From positions 1 through 23,033 of the forward strand of contig DBTS01000111.1 of the NCBI GenBank assembly GCA_002307175.1: DNA of 23,033 nucleotides. The letters run 5' to 3'. Below the pieces are notes generated by a model. That model was not told where the DNA came from. It worked only from the letters and a program-made list of their open reading frames with translations, and made no database searches. This document shows positions 7,594-14,817 of the stretch, one piece after another. The translations under genes were made by a program, and so were the position numbers. The stretch comes from Rhodocyclaceae bacterium UBA1310 (GTDB lineage: Bacteria; Pseudomonadota; Gammaproteobacteria; Burkholderiales; Rhodocyclaceae). Numbering within the stretch: the first letter of the stretch is position 1; every line of letters begins with the position of its first letter.

Positions 7594-8994
7594 TTAGCTG
7601 CTGGCGCCTTCTACGGCAGCCTTTCCAGCAGCAGGTACTTCTTCCAGCAGGGATTTCTTCAGCGTGACACGCTTGATCTCGCCGACGATGAGCAGATAGC
7701 TCAGAATCGCAAGCATGGCGTTCGCTCCAACAAAGACCAGTGCGCCGGAGAAAGAACCCGTACCCTGCACAATGTAACCAATGATGATCGGGGTGGTGAT
7801 ACCAGCGGTATTCCCAAAGGTGTTGAACAGGCTCCCGGAAAGACCACCGGCTTCCTTCGGTGAGGTATCCGACACCACAGCCCAACCCAGAGCACCAACA
7901 CCCTTGCCAAAGAAAGCCAGCGACATGATCCCGACGATGACGGCATCGGCTTCCACGTAGTTACAGGCAATCATGCTCATGGACATCAGCATGCCAATCA
8001 CAATGGGAGTCTTACGCGCAACCGAGAGAGAAAAACCTGCCTTGATCAGACGGTCGGAAATGAAGCCGCCAAGCACACCACCGAGAAATCCGGCCACTGC
8101 AGGCAATGAAGCCACAAAGCCAGCTTTCAGAATGGTCATGTGCCGCTCCTGAACCAGATACACCGGGAACCAGGTCAGGAAGAAATAGGTCAGCGTGGTG
8201 ATGCAGTACTGGCCGATATACACGCCCAGCAACATGCGATTGGAGAGCAGCTCACCCAGACAGGCCAGTGTGCGCACCTTCTTTGCCACAACCTTGCCAC
8301 CATCCAGATCAACCAGCGCCCCACCCTCTTCGATGTATTCGAATTCAGCCTTGGACAGACTGGGGTGATTGCGCGGACCGTACATGGTCTTGAGCCACAC
8401 AAAAGACAACACGACGCCCAGTGTACCCATCACATAGAACACACTCTGCCAACCATAGGAATGCACGATCCAGCCCATGATCGGGGCAAACAGTACAGTG
8501 GCGAAATACTGTGCGGCATTGAACAGTGCAGCAGCCAGCCCACGCTCTTCGGTGGGGAACCACGCCGAGGTGATACGACTATTCCCCGGAAAGGATGGCG
8601 CCTCAGCAGCCCCTACCAGCAGACGCAGAGCGAACAGGGTGATAACGGCAGCCCCACCCGTCAAAAACCCGACCGTCCCCTGAAACATCGTAAATATCGA
8701 CCAGAGGAAAATACTGAAGAAATACGTGACTTTCGAGCCAAAGCGGTCAAGCAGCCAACCACCTGGAAGTTGTGCGATGACATACGACCACGCAAAGGCC
8801 GAGAAAACAAAGCCCATTTGCACCGAATCGATGGAAAGTGCTTTTTTGAGTTCAGGGCCTGCAATCGAGATTGTGGCCCGATCTGCGTAATTGAGCGTCG
8901 TGATCGTAAACAGCATTGCCAGAATCATCCAGCGAGTACGGCCAGGGCTGGGTTTCTTCGCCTTGTCCTGCTTGGTTTCCACCTTAGTATCCAC
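7594..8994 (-). CDS. MFS sugar-diacid permease (anion:cation symporter family, GudP/GarP-like)
   Basis: This inner-membrane transporter of 466 residues probably brings glucarate and galactarate into the cell with protons. It has the major facilitator signature: LNYADRA in the first helix, GWLLDRFGSK between helices 2 and 3, and RLLVGAAEAPSFPG in helix 4, as in the anion:cation symporter family. About twelve hydrophobic helices are visible, with a charged central loop around residues 215-245. The start codon is GTG at 8994, with AGAGGAG just upstream. It is the first gene of the leftward operon and divergent from the regulator. Members of this family also carry galactonate, hexuronates or phthalate, so the substrate is inferred from the operon. 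Confidence 0.9.
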   Translation of the reverse strand: MDTKVETKQDKAKKPSPGRTRWMILAMLFTITTLNYADRATISIAGPELKKALSIDSVQMGFVFSAFAWSYVIAQLPGGWLLDRFGSKVTYFFSIFLWSIFTMFQGTVGFLTGGAAVITLFALRLLVGAAEAPSFPGNSRITSAWFPTEERGLAAALFNAAQYFATVLFAPIMGWIVHSYGWQSVFYVMGTLGVVLSFVWLKTMYGPRNHPSLSKAEFEYIEEGGALVDLDGGKVVAKKVRTLACLGELLSNRMLLGVYIGQYCITTLTYFFLTWFPVYLVQERHMTILKAGFVASLPAVAGFLGGVLGGFISDRLIKAGFSLSVARKTPIVIGMLMSMSMIACNYVEADAVIVGIMSLAFFGKGVGALGWAVVSDTSPKEAGGLSGSLFNTFGNTAGITTPIIIGYIVQGTGSFSGALVFVGANAMLAILSYLLIVGEIKRVTLKKSLLEEVPAAGKAAVEGASS

Positions 8995-9090
8995 TCTAGT
9001 CTCCTCTTTGAATGCTCTTCCGGTCAGCTGTCTCCACTACACCCCAGAGCTGGCATTCGTGTCATTACGGATTAACCCGACGCGTGACCG

Positions 9091-9119
9091 TTTATAGCCT
9101 TCATGTCATCAGTCGTCAT
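9091..9119 (-). promoter_or_regulatory. Predicted promoter of the sugar-acid operon
   Basis: On the minus strand ATGACG (9119-9114) serves as -35 and TATAAA (9096-9091) as -10, with exactly 17 bp between. It would give an untranslated leader of about 90 nt before the permease GTG. The -35 overlaps the dyad at 9103-9119. It is read from consensus only. Confidence 0.5.
9103..9119. promoter_or_regulatory. Candidate GntR operator shared by the divergent promoters
   Basis: The 17-bp sequence ATGTCATCAGTCGTCAT is an imperfect dyad of the form ATG-C--C-G--G-CAT. It covers the -35 elements of both divergent promoters. FadR-type regulators commonly bind short dyads of this size next to their own gene. 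Bound protein would repress both directions, and release by a pathway diacid or intermediate would induce them; this mechanism is inferred. Confidence 0.45.
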
Positions 9120-9141
9120 ACGTCTTATCAGCGAGTATAAT
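9113..9141 (+). promoter_or_regulatory. Predicted promoter of the GntR regulator gene
   Basis: TCGTCA (9113-9118) is a fair -35 (four of six) and TATAAT (9136-9141) a perfect -10, 17 bp apart. The transcript would have a leader of about 45 nt before the ATG at 9193. Confidence 0.6.
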
Positions 9142-9192
9142 GAACCCATAAATGAATTCAAGGACTCCTGACCCTGACTGCGGAAAACCCCT

Positions 9193-9948
9193 ATGAACAC
9201 ACCGAACGAAACGTCTGCAGGTGCACGCAAGCGCCGCGGCCCGACTCTTGTGGAAATGGTGCTGACTGATCTCGCCGGCAAGATCAAAGGTGGGACTTAC
9301 AAGGTGGGCGAACGCTTGCCAACCGAACCGGAAGTGATGGCCACACATGGCGTCAGCCGCACAGTGGTGCGTGAAGCCATGTCGCGCCTGCAGGCTGCCG
9401 GATTGACGGAAACCCGTCACGGCATTGGTTCTTTTGTATTGCCGCAAAAAAAAGAAGCCCTGCCCTCGCTGGACAGCATCACTGTCACCACCATCCGCGA
9501 TCTGCTGGCCATGCTGGAGTTACGTATCAGCGTGGAAACGGAAGCAGCCGGCCTCGCTGCACTGCGCCGCAACGAAGAGCAGATCAACCAGATGCACCAG
9601 GCATTGCAGGAATTCGAACGCGATGTCCAGGCTGGCGGATCTTCCGTAGAGCCAGACTTTCGCTTCCATCTGCTGATTGCCCAGGCCACGGGAAACAAGT
9701 ATTTCGAGAATTTCTATCGCCAGTTGGGTACCACAACGATTCCACGCACCCGGCTGGATACATCCCGATTCTCCTCCGCTCCCGGCGCCAGCTACCTGCT
9801 GCAATCAAACCGCGAGCATGAAGCCATCCTTGAAGCCATCATCCGCAACGACCCCGAAAGTGCACGTGCCGGCATGCGCATGCATCTGACCAACAGCCGT
9901 GAGCGCCTGCGCCTGGCAACTGAAGCATCTGAATCCGGAACGCCCTGA
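9193..9948 (+). CDS. GntR-family transcriptional regulator, FadR subfamily (FCD domain)
   Basis: This 251-residue DNA-binding protein probably represses the divergent sugar-acid operon. Residues 18-84 form the GntR winged helix-turn-helix (RLPTEPEVMATHGVSRTVVREA, then GLTETRHGIGSFV). Residues 100-240 form the all-helical FCD ligand domain. The likely metal or ligand site is D155 and H159 (DFRFH), H209 and H231, the usual FCD set. The ribosome binding site before ATG 9193 is weak (GCGGAAAA), and an AAGGA lies too far away at 9161. The promoter overlaps the candidate operator, so autoregulation is likely. Its nearest functional models are regulators of glucarate, galactonate or hexuronate genes. 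The inducer is not visible from sequence. Confidence 0.92.
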   Translation: MNTPNETSAGARKRRGPTLVEMVLTDLAGKIKGGTYKVGERLPTEPEVMATHGVSRTVVREAMSRLQAAGLTETRHGIGSFVLPQKKEALPSLDSITVTTIRDLLAMLELRISVETEAAGLAALRRNEEQINQMHQALQEFERDVQAGGSSVEPDFRFHLLIAQATGNKYFENFYRQLGTTTIPRTRLDTSRFSSAPGASYLLQSNREHEAILEAIIRNDPESARAGMRMHLTNSRERLRLATEASESGTP

Positions 9949-10013
9949 GTACCAACAATCGCCGCAACCAGAAATACTCCCTGAAATAGCAGAAAATAAT
10001 CTACGGGCTGGTT

Positions 10014-10042
10014 GTGGTTTTTGCCATGCAGCATAAAACCAC
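10014..10042. terminator. Hairpin after the regulator gene, possible terminator
   Basis: GTGGTTTT (10014-10021) pairs with AAAACCAC (10035-10042). The stem continues with TGC/GCA across one bulged T, leaving a CATGCA loop. It lies 66 bp beyond the stop codon of the GntR gene. There is no T-run after it on the plus strand, so it may be an mRNA-stabilising or factor-dependent end rather than a classical terminator. Confidence 0.4.
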
Positions 10043-10291
10043 CTGAAAATCCCCGTTTGATCCAGGCCTAAAACTCTCCTGGTCGCTGTCACGAAAAACC
10101 TCCGTCGGCTCAAGCTCTATCTGTAGCCGATGTCATTAACTCACTGCGCTGAATCACTGCAAGCACTTAAACCCGCGGACAGAATTAATACATATAAAGC
10201 ATATTCTTATTTCAACATAGCTTATTCCTGGCTTGCTGATATCCTCATCAGCGAATAGTCTTTGCAAGACTCTCCCTTCAGCGGCACATTC

Positions 10292-10319
10292 GCAAATGCA
10301 AATATATGCAAATGCAATT
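10292..10319. repeat. Direct repeat GCAAATGCAA, 16-bp period
   Basis: GCAAATGCAAAT (10292-10303) recurs as GCAAATGCAATT (10308-10319). The pair lies 28 bp upstream of the first lipoprotein start and could be a two-site operator or part of the leader. No regulator can be named. Confidence 0.45.
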
Positions 10320-10346
10320 CATGGAATGTAATGTCCGGGGGAAAAA

Positions 10347-11297
10347 ATGCAGTCAGCAACGCAAAGATATATTCAGTTTGTCGCATCATCAATGTTTGCA
10401 GTCCTACTGTCAGGCTGCGGGGGCGGATCAGGCAGTAATGATCAACCCACCACCAGCGCCAATACAGTCTCCAGCAGCTCCGGCTCAAGCACCTCCAGCT
10501 CAACATCCAGCTTGGCCGCCACATCTTCGAGTGCCAGTAGCGCCTCCTCGGCGAGCCAGAGCAGCAACACCTCTTCTGCCAGCTCCAGCAGCTCATCCGC
10601 CAGCGGGCAAATTCTCGCCAGCGACAATTTCACCAGTGGCACATCGAAATGGCAGATAGAGCAGGAGAATGCCACTGGAACTGTCGTCGCCGCAAATGGC
10701 GTGCTGGATATTGTGGAACCTGCAGGCGCAACTTTATGGTTCAAGCAGAAATTTTCCGGCGACTATGAAATACGCTTTACCGCCACCCCGATTCCATACA
10801 CCGTCACAGTGGGGACAACAACCTACACGAACCGGATCTCCGATCTGAACGTTTTCTGGAATTCCATCGTTCCAACAGCTACTGACCCGGACCCCACCCT
10901 GAAAAATTTTGATGGAGTCCTGGCCTCGTACAATTCTCTCTATCTGTATTACGTCGGGTTTGGCTCCAATGGCAACTCTACGGCACGCCTGCGCCGTTAC
11001 GATGGCACGTCAGCCCGGCCACAGATCACCGGCTTCGCCACAGCGGCAAGCCGCACCACCGCTGATACGGGTGGCGACATGACGACTGCCACCACACTCG
11101 TTGCCAACACGCCTACCCGCGTGAGGATCGTATCGCGGACTACCACAGCGAGCGATCCCTATACGCTCAAATGGTATGCCAATGACAATCTCATTTTCGC
11201 GTACACCGATAGCGCTCCTTATCTATCCGGCTGGTTTGCCTTCCGCACCACCGTGGCCCATTGGCAATTGAGCAACTTCTCTGTTGTTTCCCAGTAA
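10347..11297 (+). CDS. Serine-linked outer-membrane lipoprotein with C-terminal beta-sandwich-like domain, function unknown
   Basis: This 316-residue protein has a lipoprotein signal ending in LLSGC (acylated cysteine C24). The residue after it is Gly, so outer-membrane sorting is expected. Residues 41-86 are a low-complexity linker almost entirely of Ser, Thr and Ala. The C-terminal part (about 89-316) is rich in beta-strand patterns and aromatics, with DNFTSGTSKW at its start and KWYANDNLIFAY with a WFAFRTT strand near its end. It looks like a concanavalin-type carbohydrate-binding or lyase-like fold, perhaps the DUF6250 family, but I cannot assign it firmly. A GGGGGA site precedes ATG 10347. 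It lies 14 bp before the PL11 lyase gene, which also has a lipobox and a serine linker, so a joint role in pectin binding or cleavage at the cell surface is likely. Confidence 0.8.
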   Translation: MQSATQRYIQFVASSMFAVLLSGCGGGSGSNDQPTTSANTVSSSSGSSTSSSTSSLAATSSSASSASSASQSSNTSSASSSSSSASGQILASDNFTSGTSKWQIEQENATGTVVAANGVLDIVEPAGATLWFKQKFSGDYEIRFTATPIPYTVTVGTTTYTNRISDLNVFWNSIVPTATDPDPTLKNFDGVLASYNSLYLYYVGFGSNGNSTARLRRYDGTSARPQITGFATAASRTTADTGGDMTTATTLVANTPTRVRIVSRTTTASDPYTLKWYANDNLIFAYTDSAPYLSGWFAFRTTVAHWQLSNFSVVSQ

Positions 11298-11311
11298 AGG
11301 ATGCGTCGTTC

Positions 11312-13336
11312 ATGAAGCGTCTCTCGACAGGTGCCTTCGCTGCCGCACTCCTCATTACGGGGTGTGCTGGCGGCAGCAGCGACGACTCCGGATACTCCAG
11401 CGCCACGGATTCACCCAGTTCCTCGGCCAGCCAGGCGAGCTCACAGAGTTCTTCCGTTGCAAGCACTCTGACGTATAACGACACCGACGAAACAGAAACC
11501 TCACAATCTATCTACAAAAATGCAGGCTCACGCATCGTCGAGCACCTTGACCGTGGTCTGATTGCTGTGAAGTCCGGCGGCGGCTGGTTTCTCTCGTGGC
11601 GTCTGCTTGGGCCAGAATACGGGTCGAACATCGCCTTCAATGTGTACAAGGGCGACAAGCTTCTCAACAGCAGCCCCATCACAGACAGCACAAACTATCA
11701 GGATGACAGCGACGGGGATGGCACTTATACGGTACGCGCGGTTTTTGACGGCAAGCGCGTTCTCGCCAAGAGCAAGGCTGCTTTGAAGCTTGCCAACGGC
11801 TACCTCGAAATTCCACTCAAAGCGGCATCTTCCGACTATTACGTACAGCACGCCTGGGCAGCAGACCTCGATGGCGACGGGCAATTCGAGTTCGTCGTCT
11901 CACGGCTACCTGGTGACAAAACCAGCAACCCCTGCTATCTGGAAGCCTACAAGCTCGATGGCAGCTTCCTGTGGCGCGTCGACATGGGCGTAAACTCCTA
12001 TACTCGCGACACCACCGGTATCGGCGCAAACGATGCAGCGCCAGCGGCGATCAGTGGCTTCGGCAACATCGCTGGTTATCGCAATGACGATATGGTCACC
12101 GTCTATGATCTGGATAGTGACGGCAAGGCCGAAGTGCTTGTGCGCACGGCCACGGGGACTACGTTCGCAGATGGCAAGGTCATCACCTCGGCGTCCAGCC
12201 AAGATCAGTTCATTTCCGTCATCCAGGGAAGCACCGGCAAGGAAATCACACGCACCGCTGTGCCCTCGGACTTCCTCGCCCATGGGCCGGTCGGCGGGCA
12301 ATTCGGCGTAGGCTATTTCGACGGCGTTCATCCCAGCCTTGTTACGCAACTGGTAGTGCGCGGTGTGCCGGCCAAAAAGGGGATTTTTCACTTCATGGTG
12401 GTGGCTTGGGATTTCGATGGCAAAACACTGAGCCAAAAATGGAAGTGGCTGGCAGATGCTTCCGGCACCACGGCGGAGCGCTCGCACCAGATCCGTGTGG
12501 TTGATGTCGATGGAGATGGCAAGGATGAATTCGCTGCCGGCAACTATCTGCTCAACAGTGACGGCACGCTGCGTTATGTGATTGACGGTGCCGGCCACGG
12601 GGACCGTTTCCACATTGGCAAGTTCGATCCAAGCCGCACCGGACTACAGGGCTTTGGCATCCAGCAGTCAGAACTCAACGTCTGGAGCAAATTCCCCTGG
12701 TACTACTATGACGCCGTCACCGGTACGCGACTGACTACCGGCAAGCACCTCGACTACACTCCCAGTACTGCGGCAGACGAAGCCTTGTGGGATGTCGGCC
12801 GTGGTACAGCAGCGGATATCGACCCACGCCATCCCGGTTACGAGTTTTGGGGAGCACTCTCTGACCTCACGCTGCCTGCAGCAGGTGTCTGGAATGTAGA
12901 TGGCACAAAGGTTTCGACAAAAGTGCCAAGCGTCAACTTCCGCATCTGGTGGGATGGTGATGTCGGCGCCGAACTGCTCGACGGCACGGTGATCGACAAG
13001 TGGAATCCCGATACCGAAACCACCACACGCCTGTTTGAACCTGCCGGGGTGGTCTCTTCCTGGCGCAGCGCTCCACCTTTCTATGGCGATGTATTAGGCG
13101 ACTGGCGTGAGGAAGTGCTGCTGGAAACCACCGACCACACGGCCCTGCGTCTCTTCAGCACGACTATTCCGAGCAACCGGCGCTTCTACACCCTGGCACA
13201 CAATCCGGAATACCGTCTGGGTTTTACGGTACGCGGGTATTTGCAGTCTCTACTCGTGGATTACTATCTGGGGTATGACATGGCAGACCCTCCCAAGCCT
13301 GCAATTCGGGTGGTGGGTCAGGCGGCTGCCTCATAG
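11312..13336 (+). CDS. Rhamnogalacturonan lyase, polysaccharide lyase family 11, lipoprotein
   Basis: The product should cleave the rhamnose-galacturonate backbone of rhamnogalacturonan I by beta-elimination. I chose ATG 11312 (674 residues), preceded by AAAGGA, because it gives a lipoprotein signal ending in LLITGC with C18. A short Ser-rich linker spans about residues 30-55. Then come a fibronectin-like N-terminal domain (about 70-165) and the beta-propeller. Calcium-loop motifs DLDGDG (185-190), DLDSDG (266-271) and DVDGDG (398-403) are visible, as are the PL11 signatures HGDRFH (429-434), RGTAADIDPRHPG (497-509) and GDWREE (596-601). YesW/YesX of Bacillus and Cellvibrio Rgl11A are the family models. 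Endo or exo action cannot be decided here. It follows the serine-linked lipoprotein gene by 14 bp. Confidence 0.93.
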   Translation: MKRLSTGAFAAALLITGCAGGSSDDSGYSSATDSPSSSASQASSQSSSVASTLTYNDTDETETSQSIYKNAGSRIVEHLDRGLIAVKSGGGWFLSWRLLGPEYGSNIAFNVYKGDKLLNSSPITDSTNYQDDSDGDGTYTVRAVFDGKRVLAKSKAALKLANGYLEIPLKAASSDYYVQHAWAADLDGDGQFEFVVSRLPGDKTSNPCYLEAYKLDGSFLWRVDMGVNSYTRDTTGIGANDAAPAAISGFGNIAGYRNDDMVTVYDLDSDGKAEVLVRTATGTTFADGKVITSASSQDQFISVIQGSTGKEITRTAVPSDFLAHGPVGGQFGVGYFDGVHPSLVTQLVVRGVPAKKGIFHFMVVAWDFDGKTLSQKWKWLADASGTTAERSHQIRVVDVDGDGKDEFAAGNYLLNSDGTLRYVIDGAGHGDRFHIGKFDPSRTGLQGFGIQQSELNVWSKFPWYYYDAVTGTRLTTGKHLDYTPSTAADEALWDVGRGTAADIDPRHPGYEFWGALSDLTLPAAGVWNVDGTKVSTKVPSVNFRIWWDGDVGAELLDGTVIDKWNPDTETTTRLFEPAGVVSSWRSAPPFYGDVLGDWREEVLLETTDHTALRLFSTTIPSNRRFYTLAHNPEYRLGFTVRGYLQSLLVDYYLGYDMADPPKPAIRVVGQAAAS

Positions 13337-13361
13337 TTCATCGTCTCCGTTCATAGCTTCT

Positions 13362-13395
13362 GGCAGGCTATGGCGCCATTACGCCTCAGCCTGCC
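13362..13395. terminator. Long hairpin between convergent genes
   Basis: GGCAGGCT (13362-13369) pairs with AGCCTGCC (13388-13395). Inside, GGCG (13372-13375) pairs with CGCC (13382-13385), giving twelve GC-rich pairs with a 2x2 internal loop and a 6-nt end loop. It lies between the stop codons of the PL11 gene and the leftward small-protein gene. Neither side has a T-run, so it may act as a bidirectional barrier or an mRNA 3' end stabiliser. Confidence 0.5.
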
Positions 13396-13419
13396 GCATT
13401 CCTCGGCCGAACGAAATTT

Positions 13420-13860
13420 TTACTGGATCCAGCCGCGTGCCTTCATGTTGTCGCACGGATTCTGGCGCGGCATCGGCAGAGTGACGCCCTTGTCCCTGGC
13501 CCGCGTTTCCATGGCAGTGTGCTCTTCCGCCTGCACCTTGCGGCATTCCTCCACCGTCTTGACCTGCTGCATCTTCTGCTGGTGGGCTGTACGCTCCTCC
13601 GCCGTCATCAGGCCAGCCCCACGCCCAGCCATTTTTCCTGTACCCATACCCGGAGTCATTCCCTGCCCCATGCCATGCCGGGAACCCTGCATGCCGCCAT
13701 GACCGCCGTGCATCCCCATCTGACCACCCACAGGGACACTTTGCCCAGCCAGTGCCATACCACGCCCGTAACCCGGTCCTGTTTGTGCCAGCGCCGGCAA
13801 TGCCGCCAGTGCGCCCAAAACAGCAACAATCGCCATGCCTGTCAATGCAGTTGTCTTCAT
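13420..13860 (-). CDS. Secreted Met/Gly/His-rich small protein
   Basis: This 146-residue protein has a clear Sec signal peptide (about 1-25, ending ALPALA). Residues 31-85 are dominated by Gly, Met and His (for example GMHGGHGGM and HGMGQGMTPGM). Residues 84-146 form a conserved-looking charged domain with LMTAEERTAH, C106 in VEECRKVQ, LPMPRQNPC with C136, and MKARG. Proteins with this C-terminal part are widespread and uncharacterised in betaproteobacteria. Met and His clusters suggest periplasmic binding of copper, silver or another soft metal, and C106 and C136 may form a disulfide; both are inferences. AAGGAG precedes ATG 13860. The gene is divergent from a two-component system with a repeat-rich region between, so it is a likely target of that system. 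Confidence 0.85.
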   Translation of the reverse strand: MKTTALTGMAIVAVLGALAALPALAQTGPGYGRGMALAGQSVPVGGQMGMHGGHGGMQGSRHGMGQGMTPGMGTGKMAGRGAGLMTAEERTAHQQKMQQVKTVEECRKVQAEEHTAMETRARDKGVTLPMPRQNPCDNMKARGWIQ

Positions 13861-13938
13861 GATGAAACTCCTTGATGATTGAGATCGTTAGGTCACGCCA
13901 TCGTTTGCGTTTCCATGCCCTGCATTGAAGACCCTCCG

Positions 13939-14015
13939 TGTAACCGGCCTGTTGCGTAAAACAGCAGTTTTGCATCGCTGCGTAACAGCAGCAGAGGCTG
14001 TTACAGTAGGTTACA
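13939..14015. promoter_or_regulatory. Regulatory region with GTTACA-type repeats and a dyad
   Basis: GTAACAGC (13982-13989) and GCTGTTAC (13997-14004) form a perfect inverted repeat with a 7-bp gap. GTTACA occurs at 14000-14005 and 14010-14015, one helical turn apart, and as the complement TGTAAC at 13939-13944. TGCGTAA...CAGCAG is also repeated directly (13953-13966 and 13979-13991). Tandem hexamers at 10-bp spacing are typical of OmpR-family sites, and 14002-14015 resembles the enterobacterial RstA box. The region lies between the divergent small-protein and response-regulator genes. Confidence 0.55.
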
Positions 14016-14085
14016 AAGAGGCCCGCCCAGACAGGGCAAACCCGCTTAAAACGGGGACTACAGACGTTGCAGAGGAAGCTACGAC

Positions 14086-14817
14086 ATGAACACACTCGAT
14101 TGCATCCTGATCGTGGATGACGATCAGGATATTCGCCGGCTGCTGGTTGACTACCTCGCCCGCAATGGTTTTGAAGCCATTGCCGCACGAGATGGGCGCG
14201 ATATGTGGCGCGAGCTTGACCGCCATGCTGTCGACCTCATCGTGCTCGACCTGATGCTACCGGATACCGACGGTCTGACCCTCTGCCGCGACCTGCGTGC
14301 GCGCTCGAATACTCCGGTACTGATGCTCACTGCCCGCGGTGAGGAAACCGACCGCATCATCGGTATCGAAATGGGCGCAGATGATTATCTTGTCAAACCA
14401 TTCAATCCGCGTGAACTTCAGGCCCGCATCAAGATGATCCTGCGCCGCTCACGTGCCCTACCCCCCAACCTGCATCCGGAACCCTCGCGCTGCCTGCGCT
14501 TTGCCGGCTGGTGCCTGGATACTGCCACACGAGTTCTGCTTGCGCCTGATGGAGTGGTCACACCACTGTCGGGCGGAGAATTCCGGCTCCTGCGCATTCT
14601 GCTGGATCATCCCAATCGTGTACTCAATCGTGACCAACTCACAGAGATGATTCACGGGCGCGAAGCAGAGCCTTATGACCGCGCTATTGATGTGCAGGTC
14701 AGCCGCCTGCGCCAGCGCCTCCGCGACGACAGCCGCGAACCCGCACTGATCAAGACAGTGCGGGGAGAAGGGTACGTCCTCGCCAGTACCGTCGCAGAGG
14801 CTTCGACATGCGAATAG
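14086..14817 (+). CDS. Two-component response regulator, OmpR family
   Basis: This 243-residue cytoplasmic regulator has a receiver domain (about 1-118) with the acidic pair D11/D12, phosphoacceptor D55 in VLDLMLPD, T82 and K104 in VKPFNPRE. A C-terminal winged-helix DNA-binding domain (about 135-235) shows SGGEFRLL, the recognition region DRAIDVQVSRLRQRL and the wing KTVRGEGYVL. The receiver is closest in look to OmpR itself. AGAGGAAG precedes the start. The gene overlaps the sensor-kinase gene by ten bases, showing translational coupling. The small secreted protein gene is divergent upstream, and shared regulation from the repeats between them is likely. The stimulus is unknown. Confidence 0.93.
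   Translation: MNTLDCILIVDDDQDIRRLLVDYLARNGFEAIAARDGRDMWRELDRHAVDLIVLDLMLPDTDGLTLCRDLRARSNTPVLMLTARGEETDRIIGIEMGADDYLVKPFNPRELQARIKMILRRSRALPPNLHPEPSRCLRFAGWCLDTATRVLLAPDGVVTPLSGGEFRLLRILLDHPNRVLNRDQLTEMIHGREAEPYDRAIDVQVSRLRQRLRDDSREPALIKTVRGEGYVLASTVAEASTCE

Larger units (their letters stand above)
9949..10346. other. Intergenic region before the lipoprotein operon
   Basis: About 400 bp without a credible gene. It holds a long hairpin (10014-10042), a 6-bp inverted repeat with a 14-nt loop (TCGGCT 10105-10110 with AGCCGA 10125-10130), an AT-rich stretch at about 10180-10230 suited to a promoter, and a 16-bp-period direct repeat (10292-10319) close to the first lipoprotein gene. I could not place a consensus -35/-10 pair with confidence. 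Confidence 0.55.

Noticed and set aside
8140..9075. 311-residue rightward open frame opposite the permease gene
   Set aside because: Antisense shadow of the MFS gene that would also run through the operon promoter region.
13379..14188. 269-residue leftward open frame over the small protein gene and into the regulator gene
   Set aside because: It is a different frame from the secreted protein, which has a signal peptide, a good ribosome binding site and a conserved domain. This frame would cover the whole divergent control region.
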